NCBI GenBank assembly: GCA_963789225.1
Contig: CAWBKD010000007.1
Span: 102,602 to 166,601 of the forward strand
DNA: 64,000 bases
Direction: 5' to 3'
Source of the DNA: Palsa-504 sp963789225
GTDB lineage: Bacteria > Actinomycetota > Actinomycetes > Streptosporangiales > Streptosporangiaceae
This document shows positions 1-8,062 of this stretch, piece after piece. A model generated the notes under the pieces. It did not search any database and was not told the origin of the DNA. It was given only the letters and a program-made list of their open reading frames with translations. The position numbers were made by a program, and so were the translations under genes. The stretch's first letter is position 1, and each line of letters starts with the position of its first letter.

Positions 1-866
1 CCTGGCTCGCCCTGGCCGCCTGCGCGGCCGGCCTGGGCGCGACCCTGCTCACCGGCCGCGCCCCGGCAGCCGGGGCCAAGCCGCAGGACAAGGACGGGCG
101 GCTGCCCTGGCGCACGGTGCCGACGTTCGCCGCCGGCGTGCTGGCGTCGGCGGCCGGTGCCGTGCTGGTGTGGTGCCGTCGGCCGGCCCGGGCCGACTCG
201 GCCGTCACCGACCGGATCCTGCGGTGGTGGGCCGGGGTGTGGCTGCGCGCCGCGGGGGCGCGGGTGAGCATCGACGGTCTCGAGCAGGTCAGCGCGGCCG
301 GCCCCTGCATGATCGTGTCCAATCACCAGTCCCTCCTCGACCCGATCGTGCACCTGCATGCGCTGCCGGTCTCGCTGCGCGTCCTGGCCATGCGCGAGCT
401 GTTCCGGATCCCCCTGTTCGGCCCGGCGATGCGCGCGATCGGGATGATCGAGGTCGACCGGGAATCCCCCGACTTCCGCGAGATCGACACCGAGGCCGCC
501 CAGGCCCTGGCGGCCGGGCACTGGCTGCTCGCCTACCCGGAGGGGAAGATCTCCCCGGACGGCACCATCGGAGAGTTCAAGGACGGCGCTTTCGTCATCG
601 CAGTCACCGGCCAGGTGCCGGTCGTGCCGGTCGCCATCCACGGCACCGGCCGGATCTGGCCGCCAGGGCGGCGCGCGATCCGTGCGGGCCAGGTGCGCGT
701 CGTGGCCGGACACCCCCTGCCGACCAGCGGCCTGACCCACCGCGACGTCGACCGACTGCGGGATCAGGCCCGGGAGGTGATCTGCGCGGCCCACCGCGAC
801 CTGGTCGCGGCGATGCAGCCGCCAGGGGCCAGCGGCAGGCAAAGGCGGCCCAGCGTGGCCCGATGA
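1..866 (+). CDS. PlsC-type lysophospholipid acyltransferase (5' end outside window)
   Basis: Likely acylates a lysophospholipid such as 1-acylglycerol-3-phosphate in membrane lipid synthesis. The C-terminal 249 residues from GTG 117 carry the PlsC signatures: HX4D as NHQSLLDP near residue 69, and YPEGKIS near residue 139. The frame is open without a stop from base 3, and the upstream stretch encodes two hydrophobic segments (around bases 3-60 and 117-170), so the gene probably enters from the left and carries N-terminal membrane helices. GTG 117 remains a possible internal start. The stop TGA is at 864-866. The family is clear from the two motifs; the substrate is not. Confidence 0.8.
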   Translation, partial: WLALAACAAGLGATLLTGRAPAAGAKPQDKDGRLPWRTVPTFAAGVLASAAGAVLVWCRRPARADSAVTDRILRWWAGVWLRAAGARVSIDGLEQVSAAGPCMIVSNHQSLLDPIVHLHALPVSLRVLAMRELFRIPLFGPAMRAIGMIEVDRESPDFREIDTEAAQALAAGHWLLAYPEGKISPDGTIGEFKDGAFVIAVTGQVPVVPVAIHGTGRIWPPGRRAIRAGQVRVVAGHPLPTSGLTHRDVDRLRDQAREVICAAHRDLVAAMQPPGASGRQRRPSVAR

Positions 867-900
867 CCTACTGGTGGCGCCCGAGGCTCGGACAGGCGGA

Positions 901-1767
901 TCAGTCGGGCTGGCCGAATCCGGCGACGGCCAGGGCGAGGAACACCACGGCAAAGCCGCAGGTGATGCCGATACAGGCGGCGTTCGACAGCGTGGTGCCG
1001 AACAACGTGACGGTGCTGGAGAACTTCGCCGCGGCCGCCGGCGGCATGTGCTGGACGGCAAAGACGACCGAGCGCAGCGGGGCGACGGCGTAAGTGAGCG
1101 GGTTGACCCGGGTCAAGACGGTCAGCCAGCCGGGCAGGCCGTTGAGCGGGAACAGGGCGCCGGACAGGAACAGCATCGGGAACAGCAGCAGCTGCATGAC
1201 GACCGAGAAGCCCTCCATCCGCTGGATGTGGCTGGCCACGAACACCCCGAACGCGGTTAGGGAGACCGCCATGAGCAGCTCGAGGCCGATGACCTCAACC
1301 ACCACCAGCCAGGTCAGACGGACGCCGATGAGCGGCGCCAGGGCGAGCATGATGCTGCCCTGGACGGTGGCGATGCTGGCCCCGCCGAGGGTCTTGCCAG
1401 ATACCAGCGATGTGCGGCTCACAGGAGCCACCAGCATCTCGCGCAGGAACCCGAACTCCCGGTCCCACACGATCGAGATCGCCGAGGAAAGGGCCGTCGA
1501 CATGACCGTCATGGCCACGATCCCGGGGAACAGGAACTTCTTGAAGTCGAACCCGGCAGTCGAACCCACCAGCGTGCTCATCCCGTAACCGAGCACGAAC
1601 AGGAACAGGACCGGCTGGATGAAGCTGGACAGGACACGGGCACGGGTGCGGAAGAACCGGATCGCCTCCCGTTCCCACACCATGCCGACCGTGCGTAGCT
1701 CCTCGGCCAGGCTCTCCCGCTCATCGGCCAGCAGCCGGCCGGGCAGATCCAGGGCACCGAATGTCAT
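901..1767 (-). CDS. ABC-2 type permease, DrrB-like
   Basis: Membrane half of an ABC exporter, 288 residues with about six hydrophobic helices (FIQPVLFLFVLGYGM near residue 50, then VVVEVIGLELLMAVSLTAFG, LLLFPMLFLSGALFPL and others). The FLSGALFP segment followed by NPLTYAV is typical of the DrrB/NodJ branch that exports drugs, lipids or polysaccharides. It lies 9 bp downstream of its ATPase (1777-2805) on the same strand, so the two should be cotranscribed. The substrate cannot be told from sequence; the DrrAB resemblance only suggests a hydrophobic compound. Confidence 0.87.
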   Translation of the reverse strand: MTFGALDLPGRLLADERESLAEELRTVGMVWEREAIRFFRTRARVLSSFIQPVLFLFVLGYGMSTLVGSTAGFDFKKFLFPGIVAMTVMSTALSSAISIVWDREFGFLREMLVAPVSRTSLVSGKTLGGASIATVQGSIMLALAPLIGVRLTWLVVVEVIGLELLMAVSLTAFGVFVASHIQRMEGFSVVMQLLLFPMLFLSGALFPLNGLPGWLTVLTRVNPLTYAVAPLRSVVFAVQHMPPAAAAKFSSTVTLFGTTLSNAACIGITCGFAVVFLALAVAGFGQPD

Positions 1768-1776
1768 GGCTGCCTC

Positions 1777-2805
1777 CTAACGCCGCGCCATGCGCGCACG
1801 CGCCTGGGCGGGCAGTACCCGCTCGGCATTCTCGTCGCGGATCTGGCGGCCGGTGAAGTGGAGGAACACGTCATCGAGGGTGGGCCGGTGCACGTGCACG
1901 GTGCGGACCCTGACCCCGGCGGTCTCGATGAGCCGGGGCACCAGGGCCTCGCCGTCCTCGGCGAACACCACCAGATGATCCTCGCCCCGGCGCAGCCGGA
2001 AGCCGGCCGCCTCCAGGCGGGCGGCGGCGGCCGGGTTGTCGGCGGTGACCAGCTCGACGGTATCCGCGCCGACCTGGCGTTTGAGCTCATCGGGGGTGCC
2101 GGTGGCCACGATCTGGCCGTGGTCGATGATCGCGAGGCGGTCGGCGTACTCGGCCTCGTCCATGTAGTGGGTGGTCAGAAAGATCGTCATCTGCTCCTCC
2201 CGGCGCAGCCGCAGCACGTCCTGCCACACCAGGGCTCGTGTCTGCGGGTCCAGGCCGACGGTCGGCTCATCCAGGAACAGCACCACCGGGGTATGCAGCA
2301 TCCCGCGGGCGATCTCCAGCCGGCGGGCCATCCCGCCGGAGAACGTCGATACCAGGTCGTGCCGGCGGTCCTCCAGCGCCACCAGGCGCAGCACCCGCCC
2401 GATCCGCTCCTCCACCTGCGCGGCCGGGACATGGTACAAGACTGCGTGGAACCGCAGGTTCTGCTCCGCAGTCAGCCGGTCATCCAGGGTCGGCTCCTGG
2501 AACACCAGCCCGATCCGGCGCCGCACCGCCTCCGGCTGGCGTGCCACATCGAAACCCGCCACGCTGGCATGGCCGCCGCTCGGCCGGGTCAGCGTGCACA
2601 ACATCCTGACCGTGGTGGTCTTGCCCGCCCCGTTCGGCCCCAGGAACGCGAACACCTCGCCCCGCTCGATACGGAACGACACGTCCTTGACCGCCTCTAC
2701 CGTCCCGTACCGTTTGCGCAAGGAGGCCACCTCAACCGCAGCGCCCGGGGCAGAGCCTGGACCGCCCGCAGCGCGTTCGCGGGACGCGGTTCCCGTACTG
2801 GCCAA
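1777..2805 (-). CDS. ABC transporter ATPase, DrrA-like
   Basis: Energises the adjacent permease. The 342-residue protein has Walker A GPNGAGKTTT (near residue 56), signature TFSGGMARRLEIARGM, Walker B VLFLDEPTVGLDP and an H-loop (TTHYMDEAE). The C-terminal extension ends with LDDVFLHFTGRQIRDE, the tail motif typical of DrrA-type daunorubicin exporters. It is the first gene of a two-gene operon. No resistance or biosynthesis gene sits beside it to indicate the cargo. Confidence 0.88.
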   Translation of the reverse strand: MASTGTASRERAAGGPGSAPGAAVEVASLRKRYGTVEAVKDVSFRIERGEVFAFLGPNGAGKTTTVRMLCTLTRPSGGHASVAGFDVARQPEAVRRRIGLVFQEPTLDDRLTAEQNLRFHAVLYHVPAAQVEERIGRVLRLVALEDRRHDLVSTFSGGMARRLEIARGMLHTPVVLFLDEPTVGLDPQTRALVWQDVLRLRREEQMTIFLTTHYMDEAEYADRLAIIDHGQIVATGTPDELKRQVGADTVELVTADNPAAAARLEAAGFRLRRGEDHLVVFAEDGEALVPRLIETAGVRVRTVHVHRPTLDDVFLHFTGRQIRDENAERVLPAQARARMARR

Positions 2806-3099
2806 GACAGCTCACCTCCGCGTTTGCTCACGGCGTGATCCAGCCACGCCCAGTAAGCCGAGTCCAGACTGGTTGCTTTCCGGCAACCATGAACAGGGCC
2901 AAACGTCACCTTCGGCCGGGACCACCTGCCGTACCCCAGGTGGTCTCACCTGCGGAGGCTGCGCCGCAGCAGGGGCACCCAGCATGTTCAGGTCGAGTGC
3001 TGGGGGTAGGAGCAGAAATGGTCGCAGTCAACCACCCCGCCCAGGGACGCCGTGAATGACCGCTGGACACGCTGGATTACGTCGCATGGGGATAGTGGC

Positions 3100-3214
3100 T
3101 CACCTGGTCTTAATCTCCTGCAGGCACGCCAGGTCGGGCCGGTGGCGGGCCAGCAGCGGTGACCCGCGGCAACCGCGAATGGATCGAGTTGACGTTCCAG
3201 CTGATGATCTTCAT
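3100..3214 (-). pseudogene. xthA: Exodeoxyribonuclease III remnant (5' end only, frameshifted)
   Basis: ATG at 3214 opens with MKIISWNVNSIHSRLPRVTA, the characteristic start of ExoIII (XthA). After about 20 residues the homologous frame shifts by one base and goes on as LLARHRPDLACLQEIKTR, with the active-site LQE motif, then meets TGA at 3102-3100. The remaining ~220 residues of the enzyme are absent. What is left cannot be a working nuclease. Confidence 0.65.
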
Positions 3215-3373
3215 CGTCGGCCTCAGGCCGGCGGCCACCGCGCCGACCCGGCCCGCCAGCTGCGCCGCGGTAACCGGCTGCCATCGGCCCTCGGCCTGCG
3301 CGGCGAACATGGCCCGGCCGGGATCCCGGTCGGCCCAGCCGAACACGTCGTCACAAGCGTTCGCGCCCATCAA
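3215..3373 (-). pseudogene. AMP-binding acyl-CoA synthetase N-terminal remnant
   Basis: From ATG 3373 the frame reads about 50 residues resembling the first part of FadD-like adenylate-forming ligases: DDVFGWADRDPGRAMF, then GRWQPVTAAQLAGRVGAVAAGL. It runs without a stop straight into the ExoIII-like MKIISWN start at 3214. The ~450 residues carrying the ATP-binding and catalytic motifs are missing. I read this as two gene scraps joined by deletion rather than a real fusion. The family call rests on one short block. Confidence 0.45.
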
Positions 3374-3748
3374 TCACCACCTGTCCCGGTTGACAATGGC
3401 CGACGAGGTACAGCCGAACTACCGGGTCTGGAGTCCGTGGCGTCAGCGATGAGGATCACCTTCGATGGATCGAGCCAAGCGGGCTCTTCTGACTCTGTGC
3501 CACGCAGCAACTCTGGTCCAAGAGGGCGAAGGTCCTGACTGTTACCACCGAACGGCAACTACCGTGCGTGGGAACGGCCCGAACGCCGGTCAGCCAGCCC
3601 ATCCGCAGCGCATACGGTACGGCATCAGCATGCGCATCGTTGCCTGGCTCGGGCGGCTCGCCGCCGATTTCACATACGCAGCCACCTGGTGAGTCCTTGC
3701 CCGCGCCCGGCAGTCGGCACGGTACGCAGCGGGCATGTCTGTGAGCGC
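3374..3748. other. Gene-poor stretch
   Basis: I see no coding sequence with recognisable homology or a convincing ribosome site. The short frames here lack coherent composition. The stretch lies between two sets of gene remnants. Confidence 0.5.
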
Positions 3749-3875
3749 GTCGGTGGCGGCGTCCACCGCGGAGAAGCAGTCGTCGAACGGGTACAGGCGA
3801 GGCCGTTTCATCAGCGCACGCGCGATCGACGCCGCTGGCGCCGCTGGCGCCGCCCGCCGGAGACGTTCGTGCCGG
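3749..3875 (-). pseudogene. ABC exporter ATPase scrap, copy of the 47.9 kb gene
   Basis: The minus strand encodes SIARALMKRPRLYPFDDCF followed by SAVDAATDA, the signature-to-Walker-B region of an ABC exporter. It nearly matches the LSIARVLVKRPRLYLFDDCF SALDAATDA block of the intact gene at 47666-49399. Nucleotide similarity also covers the start of the signature region (GCCCGCCGGAGACGTT in both). Nothing else of the ATPase or its membrane domain is present. It is a decayed duplicate fragment of, or a fragment paralogous to, that exporter. Confidence 0.6.
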
Positions 3876-3946
3876 GTCAGCCGGTCCATCGGGGCGGGAC
3901 TTTGGCCACTGTCGCGCCCGGTGGCCATGGCCTACCGTCCTAGTCT

Positions 3947-4556
3947 GTGCGGAACGTACCGTGGTGGGGAGTGCTCTCGTCGGCCCTGGGCCCGGCGCTG
4001 CTCGTCGGCGGGGGTACGACGGCCACCCTCCTGCAGCCGCCGTCGTTTGACCCGGTGGCCGATACGGTCAGCGCGCTCGCCGCGGTGGGCGCCACCGACC
4101 GGTGGGTTATGACGCTGACGTTCGTGGTGGTCGCCGTGTGCGACATCGTCGCCGCGGCGGCGCTGCGGCCGGCCGGGCCGCCGGCTGATCCTGGCGGCAG
4201 GCGCCGTGGCCGGCATGCTAGTGGCGCTGAATCCAGAGCACCGCGGCGGCAGTTCGGTTCCGCACGCGATCTGGGCGACGATCAGCGTAGGCGGGATGGC
4301 GCTGTGGCCGGCCGGGGCCTGGCGGCGGGGTCCGGAGGTGCCGTGGGGGCTACGCCCGGCGGTATGTGCCGCTGCCGTCGCGGTGCTGCTCGCCCTGACC
4401 GCTTGGTTCGGCGCCGAGCTGGTCACCGGGGCCGGGCAGGCTGGCCTGGCCGAGCGCACTGTCGGCGTGGCGCAGGCCTTGTGGCTCCTAGCGGTGGTGC
4501 TATCGTGCCGCTTCCCGTCCCGGGCGGTCTCCGGCTCAACCGCATACGCGCACTGA
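3947..4556 (+). pseudogene. DUF998-like membrane protein, frameshifted
   Basis: GTG 3947 starts a frame with a hydrophobic segment, then QPPSFDPVADTVSALAAVGA and TDRWVMTL, typical of DUF998 integral membrane proteins. Near 4170-4200 homology moves to the next frame (RRLILAAGAVAGMLVALNP) and continues to TGA 4556, with ALWPAGAWRR and LLALTAWFGAEL. Joined, the product would be about 203 residues with six helices. A one-base change in the G/C-rich run near 4165-4180 explains the break. It could be a true mutation or an assembly error. Function of the family is unknown to me. Confidence 0.55.
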
Positions 4557-4675
4557 ATCAGCGTGCGCCTGCGTGGTCGTGCGTGAGCCTGGCGGGGCGG
4601 CCGGGGCGCTTCCCGTGATGGCGCTGTCCACGGCCTTGCTGAGCGTCTTCGCAGCTAGTTCCGCGGGCATGACCG

Positions 4676-5234
4676 TCACGATGTTGCCTGCGCTCCGCGG
4701 TGCGGCACCCAGCGGAACCGGTGCCCGTATGCCGGGTCGGCCGGCGAGGGCACGGGAAACACGATGGTCGGCGGTTCAGGCACGATCACGACCGGGCAGT
4801 ACGTGCGCCGCGCGCGGGCACGCGCCACGGAGCCGAGCGCGAGTCGGCGCAGCCATCCGCGGTGCCGGCAACCGAGCACCAGCATGTCACTGCCCCAAGC
4901 CAAGCTGGCAAGCTCCGCGGCGGCCCGGCCTGGGATGACCTGCTGCTCCATGGATATGTCGCCGGGCATCCGGCCTACGGCCTGGCTGATAGCTGTCTGA
5001 ATCAGCGTGTTACCGTACGCCACGTGGTCGGCGTACGGGTCGCGGGGCGTGCCGACGAAGCCCGGGTTGGTCTCTGCGAGAGAGGAGCCACGGCGGGCGG
5101 AAGACATTGACCAGCAGCAGCATGGCCCGGCGCCGCCGGGCCTCCCCGACCGCCCACGCCAGCGCCCACCAACTCGCCCGCGAACGGCTGATGCCCACGA
5201 TCAGGCGCGGGACCCGCTCGGTCTCGCCGTTCAC
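4676..5234 (-). pseudogene. Universal stress protein, frameshifted
   Basis: The 5' part from ATG 5234 reads VPRLIVGISRSRASWWALAW then LLLVNVFRPP, a USP N-terminus. The C-terminal half lies in another frame (AELASLAWGSDMLVLGCRHR, GWLRRLALGSVARARARR, CPVVIVPEP) to the stop at 4676. The change of frame falls near 5090-5125. The nucleotide-binding loop is unusual (GCRHRGWLRRLALGS) but keeps GxxxG(x)nGS-like spacing. Full length would be about 185 residues. As it stands, only fragments could be made. Confidence 0.6.
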
Positions 5235-5482
5235 GGCGCCTTCCCTCTCCTAAACCCGGGCCGAGGCGTGGTCCCGGTGAACGCCTTTCAGCAACGCCGC
5301 CTCCGCGGCGCCGGCCTTGCCCGGCAGGTCCTCTATACGGGCTCCCGTACCACGGGCTGCGCCGGGCAGCAGCAGGCTCGGGCCGCATGGAATGAAGACG
5401 TTGGCAGGCTCTCATCGAGAGGGCGGTCGGATTCCGGCGCGGCCGCGTCGGCGCCTATGTGCGGAAATCCGGGCTTCATGAT

Positions 5483-5671
5483 TCAAGCATCCGGCTGCGG
5501 CGTCCGCTCCTGAAGGAACGGAGTTCCCTGGTCGCCGGGCCTAAGGGCTCGGGTGTCGGCCAGCGCGGGGGCTGCGGCGTTGAAGGTGGCGAACACGCGG
5601 TGCACTTCCTGCTCCGTCATGCCGCGGCGACGGAGCTGGGCGGTGAGCGCAGGGAGGTTCGGCGTGGCCAC
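5483..5671 (-). pseudogene. Unrecognised 62-residue remnant
   Basis: GTG 5671 opens a short frame, LPALTAQLRRRGMTEQEVHR, that faintly resembles the C-terminal helix of membrane dipeptidases or other amidohydrolases. The glycine-asparagine ending of that family is missing. It follows the ferredoxin-like remnant on the same strand. I cannot assign a function, and it may not be expressed. Confidence 0.2.
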
Positions 5672-5686
5672 CCGGCCGAAGCAGCC

Positions 5687-5864
5687 TTAGCAGCCCCGGC
5701 CGAAGGGGAGCTCTGCAGCAGAGCGCGGCTCCCGCAGCACGATAGCGCCGTCCTGGACGGTCGGCCCGATCACCCGGTACCCCCGGCCACGAGCGCCTGC
5801 TAGAGGTCGCCGACCCCCTCGGTCCGATCAGCAGGGGGCCGGGAAACGTGGTGTCGGTTGTCAT
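5687..5864 (-). pseudogene. N-terminal scrap of a 4Fe-4S dicluster (hydrogenase-beta-like) protein
   Basis: ATG 5864 begins MTTDTTFPGPLLIGPRG. In neighbouring frames the sequence resembles YRVIGPTVQDGAIVLRE and AELPFGRG, which I associate with the start of sulfhydrogenase beta / 4Fe-4S dicluster proteins. An in-frame TAG and at least one shift interrupt it, and it ends at TAA 5689-5687 before any cysteine cluster. It is a broken leftover; the assignment rests on one short motif. Confidence 0.35.
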
Positions 5865-5923
5865 GACCACCGTCCGTTCGGCATAAATGCTCTTCACCAC
5901 CTGCCTCGGCCAGGGCGACCGGG

Positions 5924-6385
5924 GTGACCCCGGTGGTCAGGACCAACGGGCTCGCGATGGCGAGCCTCGTCTGCGGAGTCGCGCAGTTCACGTTCGGGCC
6001 GCTGGCGACCATCCCGGCGATCGTGTTCGGCCACATGGCCCTGCACCAGATCAGGCGCAGCGGAGAACAGGGGGCTGGCCTGGCGCTCGCGGGCTTGATC
6101 CTGGGCTGGGCGGCGGTGATCTTGGGCATCATCATTCCTCCTCCTCCTCCTCCTCCTCCTCCTCCTCCTCCTCCTCATCGTCGCTGCGTCCGTCTCCGGG
6201 ATGCACGGCACCATGCACTGAGTGACGGCCACCATCGTGCCGAACGCCCACCGGAACGATCGCCTATCTCACCCACCACGCATGGGGCGACCGGAGGCTC
6301 GGGCGGTGGTAGGGACGGGACAGCGCCGGGTCGCGCGCGCTTTCCAGCGCCAGCATGCCGACCTGCGGGCCGTTACCGTGCGTGA
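5924..6385 (+). CDS. DUF4190-like membrane protein with poly-proline tail
   Basis: GTG 5924 starts a protein whose first 70 residues match DUF4190 membrane proteins: TNGLAMASLVCGVAQFTFGP, then IPAIVFGHMALHQIRR and GLALAGLILGWAAVILGIII, giving two helices with the conserved GHxALxQI loop. A run of CCT triplets (6137-6176) then gives about 13 prolines, followed by unrelated residues to 6385. One frame over, the run is leucine and continues LIVAASVSGMHGTMH to TGA 6222, a more natural end for a hydrophobic helix. So the 3' end is probably frameshifted near 6136, and the true gene may have ended at 6222. The function of DUF4190 is unknown. Confidence 0.5.
   Translation: MTPVVRTNGLAMASLVCGVAQFTFGPLATIPAIVFGHMALHQIRRSGEQGAGLALAGLILGWAAVILGIIIPPPPPPPPPPPPPHRRCVRLRDARHHALSDGHHRAERPPERSPISPTTHGATGGSGGGRDGTAPGRARFPAPACRPAGRYRA
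6137..6176 (+). repeat. CCT trinucleotide microsatellite, about 13 units
   Basis: Uninterrupted CCT/CTC repeat of 40 bases inside the DUF4190-like gene. Whole-unit slippage would lengthen or shorten a proline or leucine run without changing frame. Perfect triplet arrays of this length are rare in actinobacteria. Confidence 0.9.
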
Positions 6386-6521
6386 TCAGCGTGTCGTGGG
6401 CGCGGGCCAGCGGCGCGAGCGCCGCCACGGCCCGCTGGACATGCGATTCCTGGATGTCGGCGTCGGGCTGCTCGCCGTGTTCCAGCAGGGCGTTCCCGCC
6501 GAGCGCGGCGGCGATCCTCAC
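6264..6521 (-). pseudogene. arcC: Carbamate kinase, N-terminal fragment
   Basis: Starts at GTG 6521, which overlaps the arcB stop in a GTGA junction, so the two were translationally coupled. It opens MRIAAALGGNALLEHGEQPD and continues THGNGPQVGMLALESARDP, both conserved carbamate kinase blocks. Homology stops after about 65 residues and the frame ends in unrelated sequence at 6264. Carbamate kinase is normally ~310 residues, so the ATP-yielding last step of the arginine deiminase pathway is not encoded here. A matching C-terminal fragment lies at 19658-19930. Confidence 0.75.
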
Positions 6522-7539
6522 GGCTGCGGCGGGATCGTCGCGACCATCAGGGCCTTGATGGTGTGCAGCCTGTTCTCCGCCTGATCGAAAACGATGGAGG
6601 CCGGTGACTCGAAGACTTCCTCGGTGACCTCCAGCGCGTCCAGACCGCGCTTGTCATAAATCTGCTGCCCGATCTGGGTGTCGCGGTTGTGCAGGGCCGG
6701 CAGGCAGTGCATGAACTTCGCCGCGGGGTTGCCCGTGGCGGCCATCACGTCCGCGTTGACCTGGTAGGGCAGGAGCTGATCAATCCGCTCGTCCCACTCG
6801 GCCGGCGGCTCCCCCATCGAGAGCCAGACGTCGGTGTACAGGAAGCCGGCCCCGCCACGGCTTCGTCGAGGATGCTGGTAACAGTCACCCTGGCCCCGGA
6901 CGCAGCCGCGAGATCCGCGGCGATGCGGCGCACCATAGCGGACGGCAAGAGCGCCTCGGGTGCGCAGATCCGCACGTCGAGCCCGAGCAGGGCACCTGTG
7001 ACCAGCAGCGAGCTGGCCGTGTTGTTCCGGCCATCGCCCAGGTAGCAGTACGAGACGTCCTCCAGCGGCACGGCCGCGTGGTCACGCATGGTCAGGATGT
7101 CGGCGAGCATCTGGGTCGGGTGCCAGGCGTCGGTCAGCCCGTTCCACACCGGGACCCCGGAGAAGGCGCTCAGGGTCTCGACGTCCTGCTGGGCGGATCC
7201 GCGGTACTCGATGCCGTCGAACATGCGGCCCAGGACGCGCGCGGTGTCTTTCACCGATTCCTTGATGCCCAGCTGGGATTCTCCCGGCCCGAGGTAGGTG
7301 ACGTGGGCTCCTTCGTCATGCGCGGCGACCTCGAACGCTGAACGGGTCCGGGTCGAGGTCTTCTCGAAGATGAGCGCGATGTTGCGCCCGGCGAGTCGGC
7401 GCAGCGCGAAGCCCAGCCGCTTTTCCTCTCGTGCCCGGTTGCCCAGATCGACCAGGTACAGGAACTCCTCCCGGCTGAGGTCGGTCTCCTTCAGCAGGCT
7501 GCGCCCGCGCAGGTCCACAGTGTGCCCCTCAAGATCCAT
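6518..7539 (-). pseudogene. arcB: Ornithine carbamoyltransferase (catabolic), one-base frameshift
   Basis: Converts citrulline and phosphate to ornithine and carbamoyl phosphate when acting catabolically. ATG 7539 follows a GAGGAG ribosome site. Family motifs are present: the carbamoyl-phosphate loop EKTSTRTRSAFEVAA, HPTQMLADILTM and, after the break, HCLPALHNRD. Homology leaves the first frame at 6855-6865 (DEAVAG) and resumes one base away as FLYTDVWLSMGEPPAEW, consistent with loss of one G from a G run. Joined length is about 340 residues, normal for the family. A single homopolymer deletion may be an assembly error, so the gene could be intact. Two DosR-like boxes lie between it and arcD. 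Confidence 0.75.
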
Positions 7540-7674
7540 CCCGTGCTCCTCGGTAGCTGATCCAGCCGTCCCGAACCCCGATCGCCTCAGGGGTTCCCGG
7601 CCATCTCTCACCGCGCATCCCGCGGTGACCCGCGCCGGCATCTCCACAGTGCATGCATGCCAGGGACACAGGTA

Positions 7675-7688
7675 GGGACTTTCGTCCC
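7675..7688. promoter_or_regulatory. DosR-type box, perfect arms (arcB/arcD intergenic)
   Basis: GGGACTTTCGTCCC: both 5-nt arms of GGGAC-N4-GTCCC are exact, and the ACTTT spacing resembles the mycobacterial consensus GGGACTWWAGTCCC. It lies 136 bp upstream of the arcB ATG and 375 bp upstream of arcD in the divergent spacer. Confidence 0.75.
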
Positions 7689-7831
7689 ACGGCACCCCGC
7701 GGACCAGTCCGAGCACGCGACCCGTTCCCGCGGCCGCTCAGCATGGACATGTGGTGGGCACGGCCGGTGTTGCTGGCCCGATCCGGGCAGTGAGCACGCT
7801 CCGGCCCGCTTACTTTCATCACCCTCGCCCA

Positions 7832-7845
7832 GGGACCAAGGACCC
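7832..7845. promoter_or_regulatory. DosR-type box, 9/10 arms (arcD side)
   Basis: GGGACCAAGGACCC: left arm exact, one mismatch in the right arm. It forms a second site in the same divergent spacer, 217 bp before the arcD ATG. Paired boxes are common in mycobacterial DosR promoters. Confidence 0.6.
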
Positions 7846-8062
7846 TAGCCGGACGGCCGTAGCCGGCGTGCGGTGGGAAAAACGACGCTCGCCGGATGTG
7901 ACGGCGAGCGGCCAATGAGGAGTGCGGGAGACCGCAGGTCCTGACGGTAGCCGCAGCTGGGGCCCGCCAAGGCAGGCGCGGGGCCGCCATCATCACCCAC
8001 GGCGACATCGAGAGCGCTGGCAGGAGAAAGTCCTGGCACCGCTCCCAGGAGGAGAGGTTCAG

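Noticed and set aside
5894..6235. A minus-strand frame with a run of about 13 arginines across the CCT array
   Set aside because: The array reads as poly-Arg only because of its triplet nature; no homology, and the plus-strand DUF4190 match is clear.
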